This document shows, piece after piece, positions 54,559 to 62,556 of a DNA stretch of 64,000 nt. Under the pieces are notes generated by a model. It was given only the letters and a program-made list of their open reading frames with translations. It searched no databases and was not told the DNA's origin. Position 1 is the stretch's first letter; each line of letters opens with the position of its first letter. The stretch lies in contig NZ_JAUTAE010000001.1 in NCBI RefSeq assembly GCF_030818415.1, positions 3,436,001-3,500,000 of the forward strand. Direction: 5' to 3'. The DNA is from Sphingomonas sp. SORGH_AS_0950. Its GTDB lineage: Bacteria > Pseudomonadota > Alphaproteobacteria > Sphingomonadales > Sphingomonadaceae. The position numbers and the translations under genes were made by a program.

Positions 54559-54734
54559 GGTCGGGCGCGCCGGTGAATTTCGCCAACTCTATTGGCATAT
54601 TTCCTCGGAATTTGGCGGTTTATGCCATATCCAAAAATAGAAAATCCCGGTTTTTCAACGTTTCTACTGTATGGCACGCATAATGCAGTAACTCACCCGT
54701 CGGAGCCGATCCGACGCCAAAGGGAGTTACCACC
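54559..54734. other. AT-rich leader of the small secreted protein genes
   Basis: The stretch 54575-54690 is clearly AT-richer than its surroundings (for example CCATATCCAAAAATAGAAAA and TTTTTCAACGTTTCTACTG). It probably carries the promoter for the two downstream genes; no sigma-specific motif is certain. Confidence 0.4.
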
Positions 54735-54956
54735 ATGTTCGCTTCGCTGCTGATCGCCTCCGCCCTCTCCGCCGCCCCTGCACCGGCCGCGACGCCGTCG
54801 CCTTCATCGGCCCGGACGGCGGTGTCGGACACCACCCGCTATTGCATCATCGCGAACATCACCGGCTCGCGCATCCCTCGCAAGATCTGCCGCACTGCGG
54901 CCGACTGGATCGCGGTCGAGGGCGAGGTCCCCGGCGTCCCGGTCAAGACCCGCTGA
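54735..54956 (+). CDS. Small secreted protein with paired cysteines, paralogue 1
   Basis: A 73-residue protein with a signal peptide (MFASLLIASALSAAPAPA), a short Pro/Ser-rich spacer and a core containing RYCIIANITGSRIPRKICRT followed by AADWIA. The two cysteines are placed as in the next gene (pattern RYC...N...[KR].CRT...W), so one disulfide in the periplasm or outside is likely. AGGGAG lies 9 bases before the ATG. Function unknown; no family recognised. Confidence 0.75.
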   Translation: MFASLLIASALSAAPAPAATPSPSSARTAVSDTTRYCIIANITGSRIPRKICRTAADWIAVEGEVPGVPVKTR

Positions 54957-54984
54957 TCGCCGCCCCGAGGGAAGGAGAGAAACG

Positions 54985-55242
54985 ATGCTGTTCGCCCTGA
55001 TCGCCGCTGCCGCCGCCAGCCTGACCGCAGCCCCCTCGCACGAGGCCGAGGTCAAGCCCGTGCCCGTCGCGGCGGCCGTCCCGCCCGCCCAGGCGCCCGG
55101 CCTGGCCCCGGCCAAGACGGTCCGCTACTGCTTCCGCAACGTGCAGGAAGACCATATCGTCGTCGGCAAGCTCTGCCGCACCCGTGCCCAGTGGATGTGG
55201 CACGGCGTCGACCCGCTCGACTATATCGGCCGACGCAAGTGA
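54985..55242 (+). CDS. Small secreted protein with paired cysteines, paralogue 2
   Basis: An 85-residue protein: signal peptide MLFALIAAAAASLTAAPS, a Pro/Ala/Val spacer, and RYCFRNVQEDHIVVGKLCRT followed by RAQWMWHG. Its Cys-containing core parallels paralogue 1, 28 bases upstream, which points to a tandem duplication. GGAAGGAGAG precedes the ATG. Function unknown. Confidence 0.75.
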   Translation: MLFALIAAAAASLTAAPSHEAEVKPVPVAAAVPPAQAPGLAPAKTVRYCFRNVQEDHIVVGKLCRTRAQWMWHGVDPLDYIGRRK

Positions 55243-55290
55243 CCGTGAAGGGCGGGGGCCGCCGCGACCGGGCGGCCCCGCCCGCCGCGA

Positions 55291-56442
55291 TCAGCCCAGA
55301 TCGCGGGCATAGACATTGTAGGTCTTGTTCACCCGGCTGTTGATCGTCTCGGCGATCGAGCGCATCCCCTGATTGTCGTCGAGGATCCAGCCGATCTCGC
55401 CCCGCGACGCGCCATATTTCGTCACCGAGGCGCGGCGGATATATTCGATCATCATGAAGGCCAGCTGGCTGGCCATGCGCGACGACTGAAGCTCCTTGAC
55501 CACCCCCATCAACGGCACGCGCATCGTCCGCACTTTGGGCGCGCGCAGCCACAGCAGCAGCTTGGCCCAGCCGAAGGGCAGCAGGCTGCCCTTGAGCGGC
55601 TTGATCGCCTCGTTCAGGTCGGGAAGGGTGATCATGAAGGCGACCGGCTTGCCGTCCAGTTCGGCGATGCGGATCAGGTCGTTGAACACGATCGGCTTCA
55701 GCTTGACGCCGACATCCTTGATCTCGGGCGGGGTCAGCGGGATGAAGCCCCAATTGTCCGACCATGCATCGTTCAGGATGCTCAGGATGATCGCGGCCTC
55801 TTCCTCGAACCTGGCCTTGTTCACCTCGCGGACGCGGATGCGCTCGTTCTTCTCGCCCGACTTGATGATCCGCTGGACGATCGGCGGAAATTCCTGCGTG
55901 ATGTCCAGCTCATAGGTGAAGAGCTGCTTGATCGTCGTGTAACCCGCTGCCTCGATCCAGCCCTGATATTCGGGGCGCGCATGGCCCATCATGATCGTCG
56001 GGTCCTGGTCGAAACCCTGGACCAGCAGGCCCGGCTCCTCCCAGACCGACTGCGACACGGGGCCGATCGCGCGGGTCATGCCCTGTTCGCGCAGCCAGCC
56101 CTCGGCCGTGGCCAGCAGCGCGGTGAACACCTCCTGCCGCTCGGCATCCATCAGGCCCCAGAAGCCGGTGCCCGGCCCGAACCCCTTGGACGGATCCATC
56201 TCGAGCGCCAGCGTGTCGAGATGTGCGGAGATGCGTCCGACGACGCGGCCATTCTCTTCCGCCAGGAAAAGCTGTGCCTTGGCATGGCTGTACCACCCGT
56301 TCTTCTCCGGGGTGATCAGGCCCAGAGCCTCGCCCTTCAGCGGCGGCACCCAGTGCGGATCGTTCGCGTACAGACCGAAGGGAAAGTCCACGAAGGTCTT
56401 ACGGTCGCGCTTGGTGGCGACGGGGCGGATCGAAAGGGCCAT
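55291..56442 (-). CDS. GNAT-fold acyltransferase-like protein, candidate bacterial ceramide synthase
   Basis: A 383-residue soluble protein. It opens LSIRPVATKRDRKTFVDFPF; two GNAT-like halves follow (AQLFLAEENGRVVGRISAHL; IRIAELDGKPVAFMITLPDL), and HARPEYQGWIEAAGYTTIK and MASQLAFMMIEYIRRASVTK are typical of a family found mainly in sphingolipid-producing alphaproteobacteria and often mislabelled dATP pyrophosphohydrolase. From memory, the Caulobacter member of this family acts as ceramide synthase (N-acylation of the sphingoid base). With spt and acp 6-7 kb away, the same role is my inference. An ordinary N-acetyltransferase is the alternative. Divergent from the desaturase gene. Confidence 0.72.
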   Translation of the reverse strand: MALSIRPVATKRDRKTFVDFPFGLYANDPHWVPPLKGEALGLITPEKNGWYSHAKAQLFLAEENGRVVGRISAHLDTLALEMDPSKGFGPGTGFWGLMDAERQEVFTALLATAEGWLREQGMTRAIGPVSQSVWEEPGLLVQGFDQDPTIMMGHARPEYQGWIEAAGYTTIKQLFTYELDITQEFPPIVQRIIKSGEKNERIRVREVNKARFEEEAAIILSILNDAWSDNWGFIPLTPPEIKDVGVKLKPIVFNDLIRIAELDGKPVAFMITLPDLNEAIKPLKGSLLPFGWAKLLLWLRAPKVRTMRVPLMGVVKELQSSRMASQLAFMMIEYIRRASVTKYGASRGEIGWILDDNQGMRSIAETINSRVNKTYNVYARDLG

Positions 56443-56577
56443 GTCTGATCGGGTCCAGCGGAAACGGGAAAACCATGTCCTAACCGTCTGGTTCGATCAT
56501 GGCGAGTGAGGATTCCGTCATTGCCGGACGTGGGAATGCCACCGTGTCGCCACTATGTGGGGGCAAAGGATAGAGCT

Positions 56578-57672
56578 ATGGAATCGACGCTTTCTTTCGA
56601 ACGGGCCGTGCCAGCCGCCGCGGCGACGCCCGCCGCGCGTGTCCCGATCGCGGACGACAAGGCGATGCTGCGCGCCGCCGCCGAACTGACCCGCGACCTG
56701 ATCGCGCCGCGTCCCGGGCTCTATTGGGCCGACATGGTGGGCAGCGCGCTGGTCGGCTATGCCGCGCTGGCGGTGGCGGTCACCGCCTCGTCGACGGGGG
56801 TGATCGTCGCGGCGTCGGTCGTGTCGGTGCTGGCGCTGTACCGCGCGCTGCTGTTCATCCACGAAGTCAGCCATATGAAGCATTCGGCGTTGCCGCGTTT
56901 CCGCGAGGGCTGGAACGCGCTGGTCGGCGTGCCGCTGCTGACCCCCGCCTTCATGTATGAGGGCGTGCACAATCTGCACCATGCCAAGACCCGCTATGGC
57001 ACGGCCGACGATCCCGAATATCTGCCGCTGGCGCTGATGAAGCCGTGGACGCTGCCGATGTTCGTCCTGGTGTCCGCGCTGGCGCCGCTGGGTTTGCTGA
57101 TCCGTTTCGCGATCCTGTCGCCCTTGTCCTGGGTCGTGCCGGGGCTCCGCCGGATCGTGGTCGAGCGTTATTCGGCGCTGGCGATCAACCCGCAGTTCCG
57201 CCGCCGCATGCCCGAGGGCGAGGCGCTGGTCCGCTTCAACCGGACCGATGCGGCGGCCTCGATCTGGGCGATCGCGCTGGTGGCGATGGTCGCGACGGGG
57301 GTGATCCCGGTGCGCGGCTTTGCGATCGGGTTCGCGATCGGCTCGGCGGTGGCGGTGTTGAACCAGGTCCGGACGCTCGTCGCCCATCTCTGGGAGAATG
57401 AGGGCGAGCCGATGACCGTGACCGCGCAATATCTCGACTCGGTCAATGTGCCGCCGCCCGCCTTGCTGCCCGGCCTGTGGGCACCGGTGGGACTGCGCTA
57501 TCACGCGCTGCACCACCTGTTGCCGTCGCTGCCCTATCATGCGCTGGGCGAGGCGCACCGCCGGATCAGCGCGGCGCTGGAGCCGAACTCGCCCTATCAC
57601 AAGGCCAGCTACAAGGGCCTGCCGGGGCTGGTCGCGAAGATCGGACTGAGCACCTTCCACCGGGGGAAGTGA
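56578..57672 (+). CDS. Membrane fatty acid desaturase/hydroxylase
   Basis: A 364-residue integral membrane di-iron enzyme. The three histidine boxes are FIHEVSHMKHSAL (HExxH..H), YEGVHNLHHAKTRY (HxxHH) and YHALHHLLPSLPYHA (HxxHH). Four or more membrane spans lie between them. The start at 56578 follows AAAGGA; an upstream extension to 56506 is unlikely. Because it is divergent from the candidate ceramide synthase it might desaturate or hydroxylate a sphingoid base or acyl chain (sphingomonads contain unsaturated long-chain bases), but a general acyl-lipid desaturase is equally possible. Confidence 0.87.
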   Translation: MESTLSFERAVPAAAATPAARVPIADDKAMLRAAAELTRDLIAPRPGLYWADMVGSALVGYAALAVAVTASSTGVIVAASVVSVLALYRALLFIHEVSHMKHSALPRFREGWNALVGVPLLTPAFMYEGVHNLHHAKTRYGTADDPEYLPLALMKPWTLPMFVLVSALAPLGLLIRFAILSPLSWVVPGLRRIVVERYSALAINPQFRRRMPEGEALVRFNRTDAAASIWAIALVAMVATGVIPVRGFAIGFAIGSAVAVLNQVRTLVAHLWENEGEPMTVTAQYLDSVNVPPPALLPGLWAPVGLRYHALHHLLPSLPYHALGEAHRRISAALEPNSPYHKASYKGLPGLVAKIGLSTFHRGK

Positions 57673-57842
57673 GCGAAAGGCGCCGGATGAGGGAAGGGGC
57701 GTGCGCTTAGACTTGGCTCGGCGCGAACGGCCTTCCCGATAATCCCATCATCCGTTCAGCCTGAGCGCATTTGAAGGCCAAGGGAAATCCCTGTCCAGCT
57801 GCTATCCCTAGCCCGCGCCTCTGACGAAGCTGGGTTGGATCA
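57673..57842. other. Intergenic region with one degenerate family A repeat arm
   Basis: 57752-57780 reads CCGTTCAGCCTGAGCGCATT then TGAAGGCCA, one arm of family A with four changes and no partner. No gene is visible here. Confidence 0.6.
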
Positions 57843-58065
57843 ACATTCAGCATTGCTTCTTCTTCCCTCTCCCCTGGACAGGGGGAGAGGTTAGCGAAGC
57901 TTGCTGGCTAGCGCAGCTTGGGTGAGGGGTTGAGCGAGCCCAGAGGCTCGCGCGCTCGCTTCGCGGGCGCCCACCCCTCACCCAGCTCCGACTAAGCCTT
58001 TGCTTTCGCAAAGACCAAGTCTGCGCAACCCTCTCCCCTCTGCGAGGGGCGAGGGAAGGAAAGGC
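57843..58065. repeat. Long intergenic repeat (family C), right copy, inverted
   Basis: The reverse complement of the left copy at 54331-54558, identical across 94 bases (57972-58065) and similar over the rest. With the left copy it brackets about 3.3 kb. Confidence 0.9.
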
Positions 58066-58093
58066 ATGGTCAAATGTCGATCCTATCTGGCCC

Positions 58094-59191
58094 CTATTCC
58101 TCGGTCCGGAACAGGACCGCTTCGCCGATCAGCAGGAACAGCAGGATCGGCGCCCATGCCGCGAGGAAGGGCGGGTACGCCCCCAGGTCGCCCATCGCCA
58201 TCGAGAAATTGTCCGCCACGAAATAGGCGAAGCCCAGCGCCATGCCGATCACCGCGCGGACGAACAGTTTGCCCGAACGCGCGATGCCGAAGGCGGCGAC
58301 CGCGCCCAGCAGCGGCATCAGCATCGCAGACATCGGCGCGGAGAGCTTGTGCCACAGCGATCCCTCCAGCGAGGTCGTGGGCCGTCCCGCTTCGCGGAGG
58401 TCATCGATCGCGCTCGACAAGGCGTCGAAGGACATGTTGTCGGCGCTGACGCTGGCCAGGGTCAGCTGCTCGGGCGTCACCCCCCGGCCGACGATCAGCG
58501 AGGGGAAGGTGGTGACCTTGCCCGACGCCACCTGGAACCGGGTGGCGGGGCCGATCCGCCAGCCATCGCCGTCGCGCTGCCCGCGCGGCGCACGCACGAT
58601 CGCCACCAGGCTGCCGCCCGTCCGGTCATAGAGCGTCACGCCGCCCAGCTGGGTCCTGGCGCCGCGCCCCTGGATCAGATCGACCGAGATCAGGTCGTCG
58701 CCGTCGCGCACCCAGACATTGGACCTGTCGCCGCTGTCGATGGGCAGCGGGCCATATTGGACTTTCTGCCAGGCGCTGAGCGTCGCGCTGGCGCGCGGTA
58801 CGATCCGGTCGTTGAAGACGAAGCTGACCACCGCCACGCCCGCGCTGGCGATCAGCAGCGGGGCGAGCACCTGATGCGCGGACATGCCCGCCGCCTTCAG
58901 CGCGATGACTTCCGAATTCTGGTTCATCGTGAAGAAGGTCAGGATGGTGCCGAGCAGCACCGAAAAGGGTAGCAGGAACGAGATGATCTGCGGCGCGCGC
59001 AGCGACACGTAACGCCACACCTGCGCCTGGCCGTTGCCGGGCGCGGCCAGCACCGCGCCGGACTCGCTCAACACGTCCAGCGTCTGGAGCACCAGCGCCA
59101 CCGCGAACAGGATGGCGAAGGTGCGGATCAGGAACATCTTCGCCATGTAGATGGCGATCGTCCTGGACGGGAAAATGTTGGACAGGCTCAT
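58094..59191 (-). CDS. lptG: LptG-type permease subunit of an envelope lipid transporter
   Basis: A 365-residue protein with six membrane spans and a periplasmic beta-jellyroll. N-terminal helices (PSRTIAIYMAKMFLIRTFAI), the YjgP/YjgQ block SLRAPQIISFLLPFSVLLGT and TMNQNSEVIALKAAGMSAHQVL (coupling helix, EI.alkaaG), and C-terminal spans FVRAVIGMALGFAYFVADNF. LptF/LptG with LptB extract lipopolysaccharide from the inner membrane; in a sphingomonad the cargo is more likely a glycosphingolipid. ATG 59191 overlaps lptF (ATGA). Confidence 0.9.
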   Translation of the reverse strand: MSLSNIFPSRTIAIYMAKMFLIRTFAILFAVALVLQTLDVLSESGAVLAAPGNGQAQVWRYVSLRAPQIISFLLPFSVLLGTILTFFTMNQNSEVIALKAAGMSAHQVLAPLLIASAGVAVVSFVFNDRIVPRASATLSAWQKVQYGPLPIDSGDRSNVWVRDGDDLISVDLIQGRGARTQLGGVTLYDRTGGSLVAIVRAPRGQRDGDGWRIGPATRFQVASGKVTTFPSLIVGRGVTPEQLTLASVSADNMSFDALSSAIDDLREAGRPTTSLEGSLWHKLSAPMSAMLMPLLGAVAAFGIARSGKLFVRAVIGMALGFAYFVADNFSMAMGDLGAYPPFLAAWAPILLFLLIGEAVLFRTEE

Positions 59192-60396
59192 GCCGTATAG
59201 GCCTTTTTCCGGCGGCGGCCGGGCAGCCAGCGGCCGATCGCCTTGGCGATCTTGGCCACGCCGCGCTCCAGCGCCCCGATCGGCTGGCCGCCTGGGACAT
59301 AGGCGGTCACATAATACATCCAGAGGACCAGCCCCGCAAAGACCGCGAACGGCCCCCATAGCGCCAGCAGCGGATCGACCTTGCCCAGCGCGCCGATATC
59401 GGCGGCATATTGGTTCACCTTGAAATAGGTGACGAGCATGACGATCGACAGGAAGACGCCCAGCGCCGAGGTCGATCGCTTGGGCGGAATGCCCAGCGAC
59501 ACCGCGAGCAGCGGCAACAGGAACATCGTCACCACCTCGACCACGCGGAAATGGAATTCCGCCCGGCTGCCCGCGCGTGCCTCGGCGCTTTGGGCATCCT
59601 GGCCGTGGCGGGCCAGTTCGGGAAGGGTGAACTCCAGGTCACGGCCGCCGCGCTGGCGGAAATTGTCGAACTTGGGCAGGTCGATCGGCAGGTCGTGGCT
59701 GGAGAAGCTCAGCACGCGCGGCGCCTTGAACTCGGGCCGGTTGTGGATCAGCGTGCCGTTGGTCAGCCGGAAGATGATGACATTGGGATCGTCGGTCGCC
59801 AGGAAGCGCCCGCGCTGTGCCGTCACGCCGATCCAGTCGCCCTTTGAGGTGTTGGCGTGGACGAAGATGCCCGACAGGTCGCGGCCATTTTCGCGGCTCT
59901 CCTCGATGCGCAGCGTCATACGGTCGCCCAGATGGGTGAACTCGCCGACCTTGATCGAGGCGCCCAGCGCGCCGGTGCGCAGCTCGTAGCGCAGCCCCTC
60001 ATAATAATAGCGCGCGATCGGCTGGATATAGCCGACGATCGCCAGGTTCAGCGCGGCGAGCACGATCGCGTACATATAGGGGACGCGCAGCAGCCGCGTA
60101 TAGCTCATGCCGACGCCGCGCATCACGTCCAGCTCGGACGAGGTGGCCAGGCGACGAAAGGCCAGCAGGATGCCCAGCATCAGCCCGATCGGAATGCCCA
60201 GCCCCAGATATTCGGGCAGCAGGTTGGCGAGCATCCGCCACACCACGCTGATCGGCCCGCCTTCGGTCGCGACGAATTCGAACAGGCGGCGGATGCGATC
60301 GAGCACCAGCAGCATCGCCGAGATGATCAGCGTCGCGAACAGCGGCAACGCGATCAGCCGGGCCATGTAGCGATCGATGGACTTCATGCGGGGCAT
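59188..60396 (-). CDS. lptF: LptF-type permease subunit of an envelope lipid transporter
   Basis: A 402-residue partner of LptG. RYMARLIALPLFATLIISAML begins the first span; ANLLPEYLGLGIPIGLMLGI and FRRLATSSELDVMRGVGMSY are the LptF blocks (SSELDVMRG coupling helix); a periplasmic domain spans about residues 125-285; the last three spans contain FLLPLLAVSLGIPPKRS. GTG 60399, ATG 60396 and ATG 60387 are all possible starts. Forms an operon with lptG. Confidence 0.9.
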   Translation of the reverse strand: MPRMKSIDRYMARLIALPLFATLIISAMLLVLDRIRRLFEFVATEGGPISVVWRMLANLLPEYLGLGIPIGLMLGILLAFRRLATSSELDVMRGVGMSYTRLLRVPYMYAIVLAALNLAIVGYIQPIARYYYEGLRYELRTGALGASIKVGEFTHLGDRMTLRIEESRENGRDLSGIFVHANTSKGDWIGVTAQRGRFLATDDPNVIIFRLTNGTLIHNRPEFKAPRVLSFSSHDLPIDLPKFDNFRQRGGRDLEFTLPELARHGQDAQSAEARAGSRAEFHFRVVEVVTMFLLPLLAVSLGIPPKRSTSALGVFLSIVMLVTYFKVNQYAADIGALGKVDPLLALWGPFAVFAGLVLWMYYVTAYVPGGQPIGALERGVAKIAKAIGRWLPGRRRKKAYTA

Positions 60397-60471
60397 CACT
60401 CGCGCGATAAAACGGCCATGGCTATACGATCGGGGGAAGGGCGCGTCACCCCTTGTTTGCGATGGATCGGC

Positions 60472-60560
60472 GTGGCCTTCGACTTCGCCCGGACCGAACC
60501 GAGGTCGCGTGCGGGACGGGGCAGCAAAAACCGTTCAGTCCGGGTGACATCGAGGGCCAT
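60472..60560. repeat. Diverged family A palindromic repeat
   Basis: Arms GTGGCCTTCGACTTCGCCCG (60472 on) and GTTCAGTCCGGGTGACATCG (to 60560) are imperfect complements. Both differ from the common arm at the same place (CCCGGAC instead of CTCAGGC), so the two arms changed together. Located between lptF and the hybrid kinase gene. Confidence 0.65.
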
Positions 60561-60573
60561 GCCCCACCCCGGC

Positions 60574-62508
60574 TCAAGCCGCCGCGCTGACCGACCCGTC
60601 CCCGACATTGCGCGCCAGCGCCGCCGCCACCGCCCGTTCCAGCCCCACCAGGGTAAAGGGCTTGCGCAGCACCTCATAGCCCTCGAACCCGGTCGCCTGC
60701 GCATCGCCCGCAAAGCCTGTGACGAACAACACCGCGACCTCGGGGTAGCGGGGACGGAGCGCGGCGATCATCTCCGGTCCGGTCTGGTGCGGCATCAGCA
60801 CGTCCGACACGATCAGCCTGATGTCGGCCTGGCGCGCCAGCATCCCCTCGGCCTCGCGCGGATCGCCGCAGGGCAGGGGATCATGCCCCAGCTCGGTCAG
60901 CGCGGCCATCGTCGCCGACAGCACGCGCGGATCGTCCTCGACCACCAGGATGCGCATGCCGCCGGTGTCCTCGGCGTCCGGCGCGGGGGCGACCGGCTCG
61001 GCCACGGGGGCGGGGGCGGTCGCGGCGTGGTGGCGCGGGAAATAGAGATGGACCGTGGTGCCCGCGCCGGGGGCGGTGCGGATAGTGACGTCGCCGTCCA
61101 TCTGGCCGACCAGCCCGAAAATCTGGCTGAGCCCCAGCCCGGTGCCCTTGCCCGCGGGCTTGGTGGTGAAGAAGGGCTCGAACACCCGTTCGGCGACCTC
61201 GGGCGACATGCCCGCGCCGGTGTCGGTCACCGACAACAGGATATAGTCGCCCGCCGCCGCGCGCGGCAGCTCGTTTGCCATCACATGCGCCTCGGCGGTG
61301 CGGATGGTCAGCTCGCCGCGCCCGTCCATCGCGTCGCGGGCATTCACCGCGAGGTTCAGGATCGCGTTCTCCATTTGCGTCCGGTCGCCGAACAGCATCC
61401 AGCCGGTCGTCCGGTCCTCGACCGTCACCTTCACCCCGTCGCCCAGCGTCCGGTCGAGCAGGTCGCGCATCCCCGCCACCAGTTGCCGGGGCACCAGCGG
61501 CTCGGGGGTCAGCGCCTCCTCGCGGCTGAACATCAGCAATCGCCGGGTCAGCGCGGCGGCGCGGTGCGCGCCCTCGGTCGCGCTGTCGAGATGGCGGCGG
61601 ACATCCTCCACCCCGTCCGCCCGGCGCGCCAGTTCCAGCCCGCCCAGAACGACCGCCAGCATATTGTTGAAATCATGCGCGATCCCGCCGGTCAGCTGGC
61701 CCAGCGCATCCATCTTCTGCACCTGGCGCAGCTTGGCTTCCTGGAGCTTCAGCTCCTCGGTCGCGGCATCGACCGCGTCCGCCAGTTCCTCGGCACGGGC
61801 GCGTTCGGCATGCGCCTCGGCGCGCGCCTCCGCCCGCTCGCCGACGGCATGGACGATCATCCAGGCCAGCAGAATCGCGCCGAGCGCCAGCGCCAGCCCG
61901 AACAGGCCCAGCCCGCTGGCGATCCGGTTGGAGTGCAGCACCGTGTCGCGCGCCGCGGCGGTGCGCTGTTCCAGCAGGCGGCGCTCGCCCGCGATCAGGA
62001 CGTTGAGCGTCCGGTTGATCTGCAACAGCGCCTCGGCCCGCCGCGCCTGGTGATAGAGCGCATAGGCCTGGCGATCGCGGTGATAGGTGGTCGACAGGGC
62101 AATGGCCGACAGCTCGCGCCCGCGTGCCTCATAGGCGGCGCGCAGCTGGTCGACCAGCCGCTGCTGCCGGGAATCCTCGACCAGCATGTCCAGCCGGTCG
62201 AGCTGCGCCGCCGCCAGCGACCATTCTTCCGAATAGATCTGCCCGATCTTGTTGTCGCCCGAGATGACGTACCGCCCCAGCGACGCCTCCGACCGGGCGA
62301 TCGTGCCCTCCACGGTGCGGGCCAGAATCATCACGTCATAGCTGCGGCTTTGCAGGTCGAGCGCGCGGTCCCGCTCGCGATTGGCATGGCCCAGCGTGAC
62401 GATGAGCAGGACCAGCGTCGCCGCGCCGGTCAGCGCCATGGCGATCAGCGCAAAGGTCCGCCACCGGCCGACCCTTCCCTGGTCCTCCTGTTCGATCACG
62501 GTCGCCAC
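60574..62508 (-). CDS. Hybrid sensor histidine kinase with C-terminal receiver
   Basis: A 644-residue membrane kinase. First span about residues 20-40 (ALIAMALTGAATLVLLIVTL), a periplasmic CHASE3-like four-helix domain (about 45-185), second span near 195-215 (GLFGLALALGAILLAWMIV), a coiled coil, HisKA with GQLTGGIAHDFNNMLAVVLG (phospho-His), HATPase_c with NLAVNARDAMDGRGEL (N-box), VTDTGAGMSPEVAERVF (G1) and GKGTGLGLSQIFGLV (G2), and a receiver (ILVVEDDPRVLSATMAAL, Asp in LIVSDVLMPHQTGPEM). All catalytic motifs are intact. GTG start at 62508. It lies between lptF and spt; whether it senses envelope lipids is unknown. Confidence 0.92.
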   Translation of the reverse strand: MATVIEQEDQGRVGRWRTFALIAMALTGAATLVLLIVTLGHANRERDRALDLQSRSYDVMILARTVEGTIARSEASLGRYVISGDNKIGQIYSEEWSLAAAQLDRLDMLVEDSRQQRLVDQLRAAYEARGRELSAIALSTTYHRDRQAYALYHQARRAEALLQINRTLNVLIAGERRLLEQRTAAARDTVLHSNRIASGLGLFGLALALGAILLAWMIVHAVGERAEARAEAHAERARAEELADAVDAATEELKLQEAKLRQVQKMDALGQLTGGIAHDFNNMLAVVLGGLELARRADGVEDVRRHLDSATEGAHRAAALTRRLLMFSREEALTPEPLVPRQLVAGMRDLLDRTLGDGVKVTVEDRTTGWMLFGDRTQMENAILNLAVNARDAMDGRGELTIRTAEAHVMANELPRAAAGDYILLSVTDTGAGMSPEVAERVFEPFFTTKPAGKGTGLGLSQIFGLVGQMDGDVTIRTAPGAGTTVHLYFPRHHAATAPAPVAEPVAPAPDAEDTGGMRILVVEDDPRVLSATMAALTELGHDPLPCGDPREAEGMLARQADIRLIVSDVLMPHQTGPEMIAALRPRYPEVAVLFVTGFAGDAQATGFEGYEVLRKPFTLVGLERAVAAALARNVGDGSVSAAA

Positions 62509-62556
62509 GCTATCGCAAGCATGGGATATTGCAAAGCCGCCAGGGGCATAGGCCGA

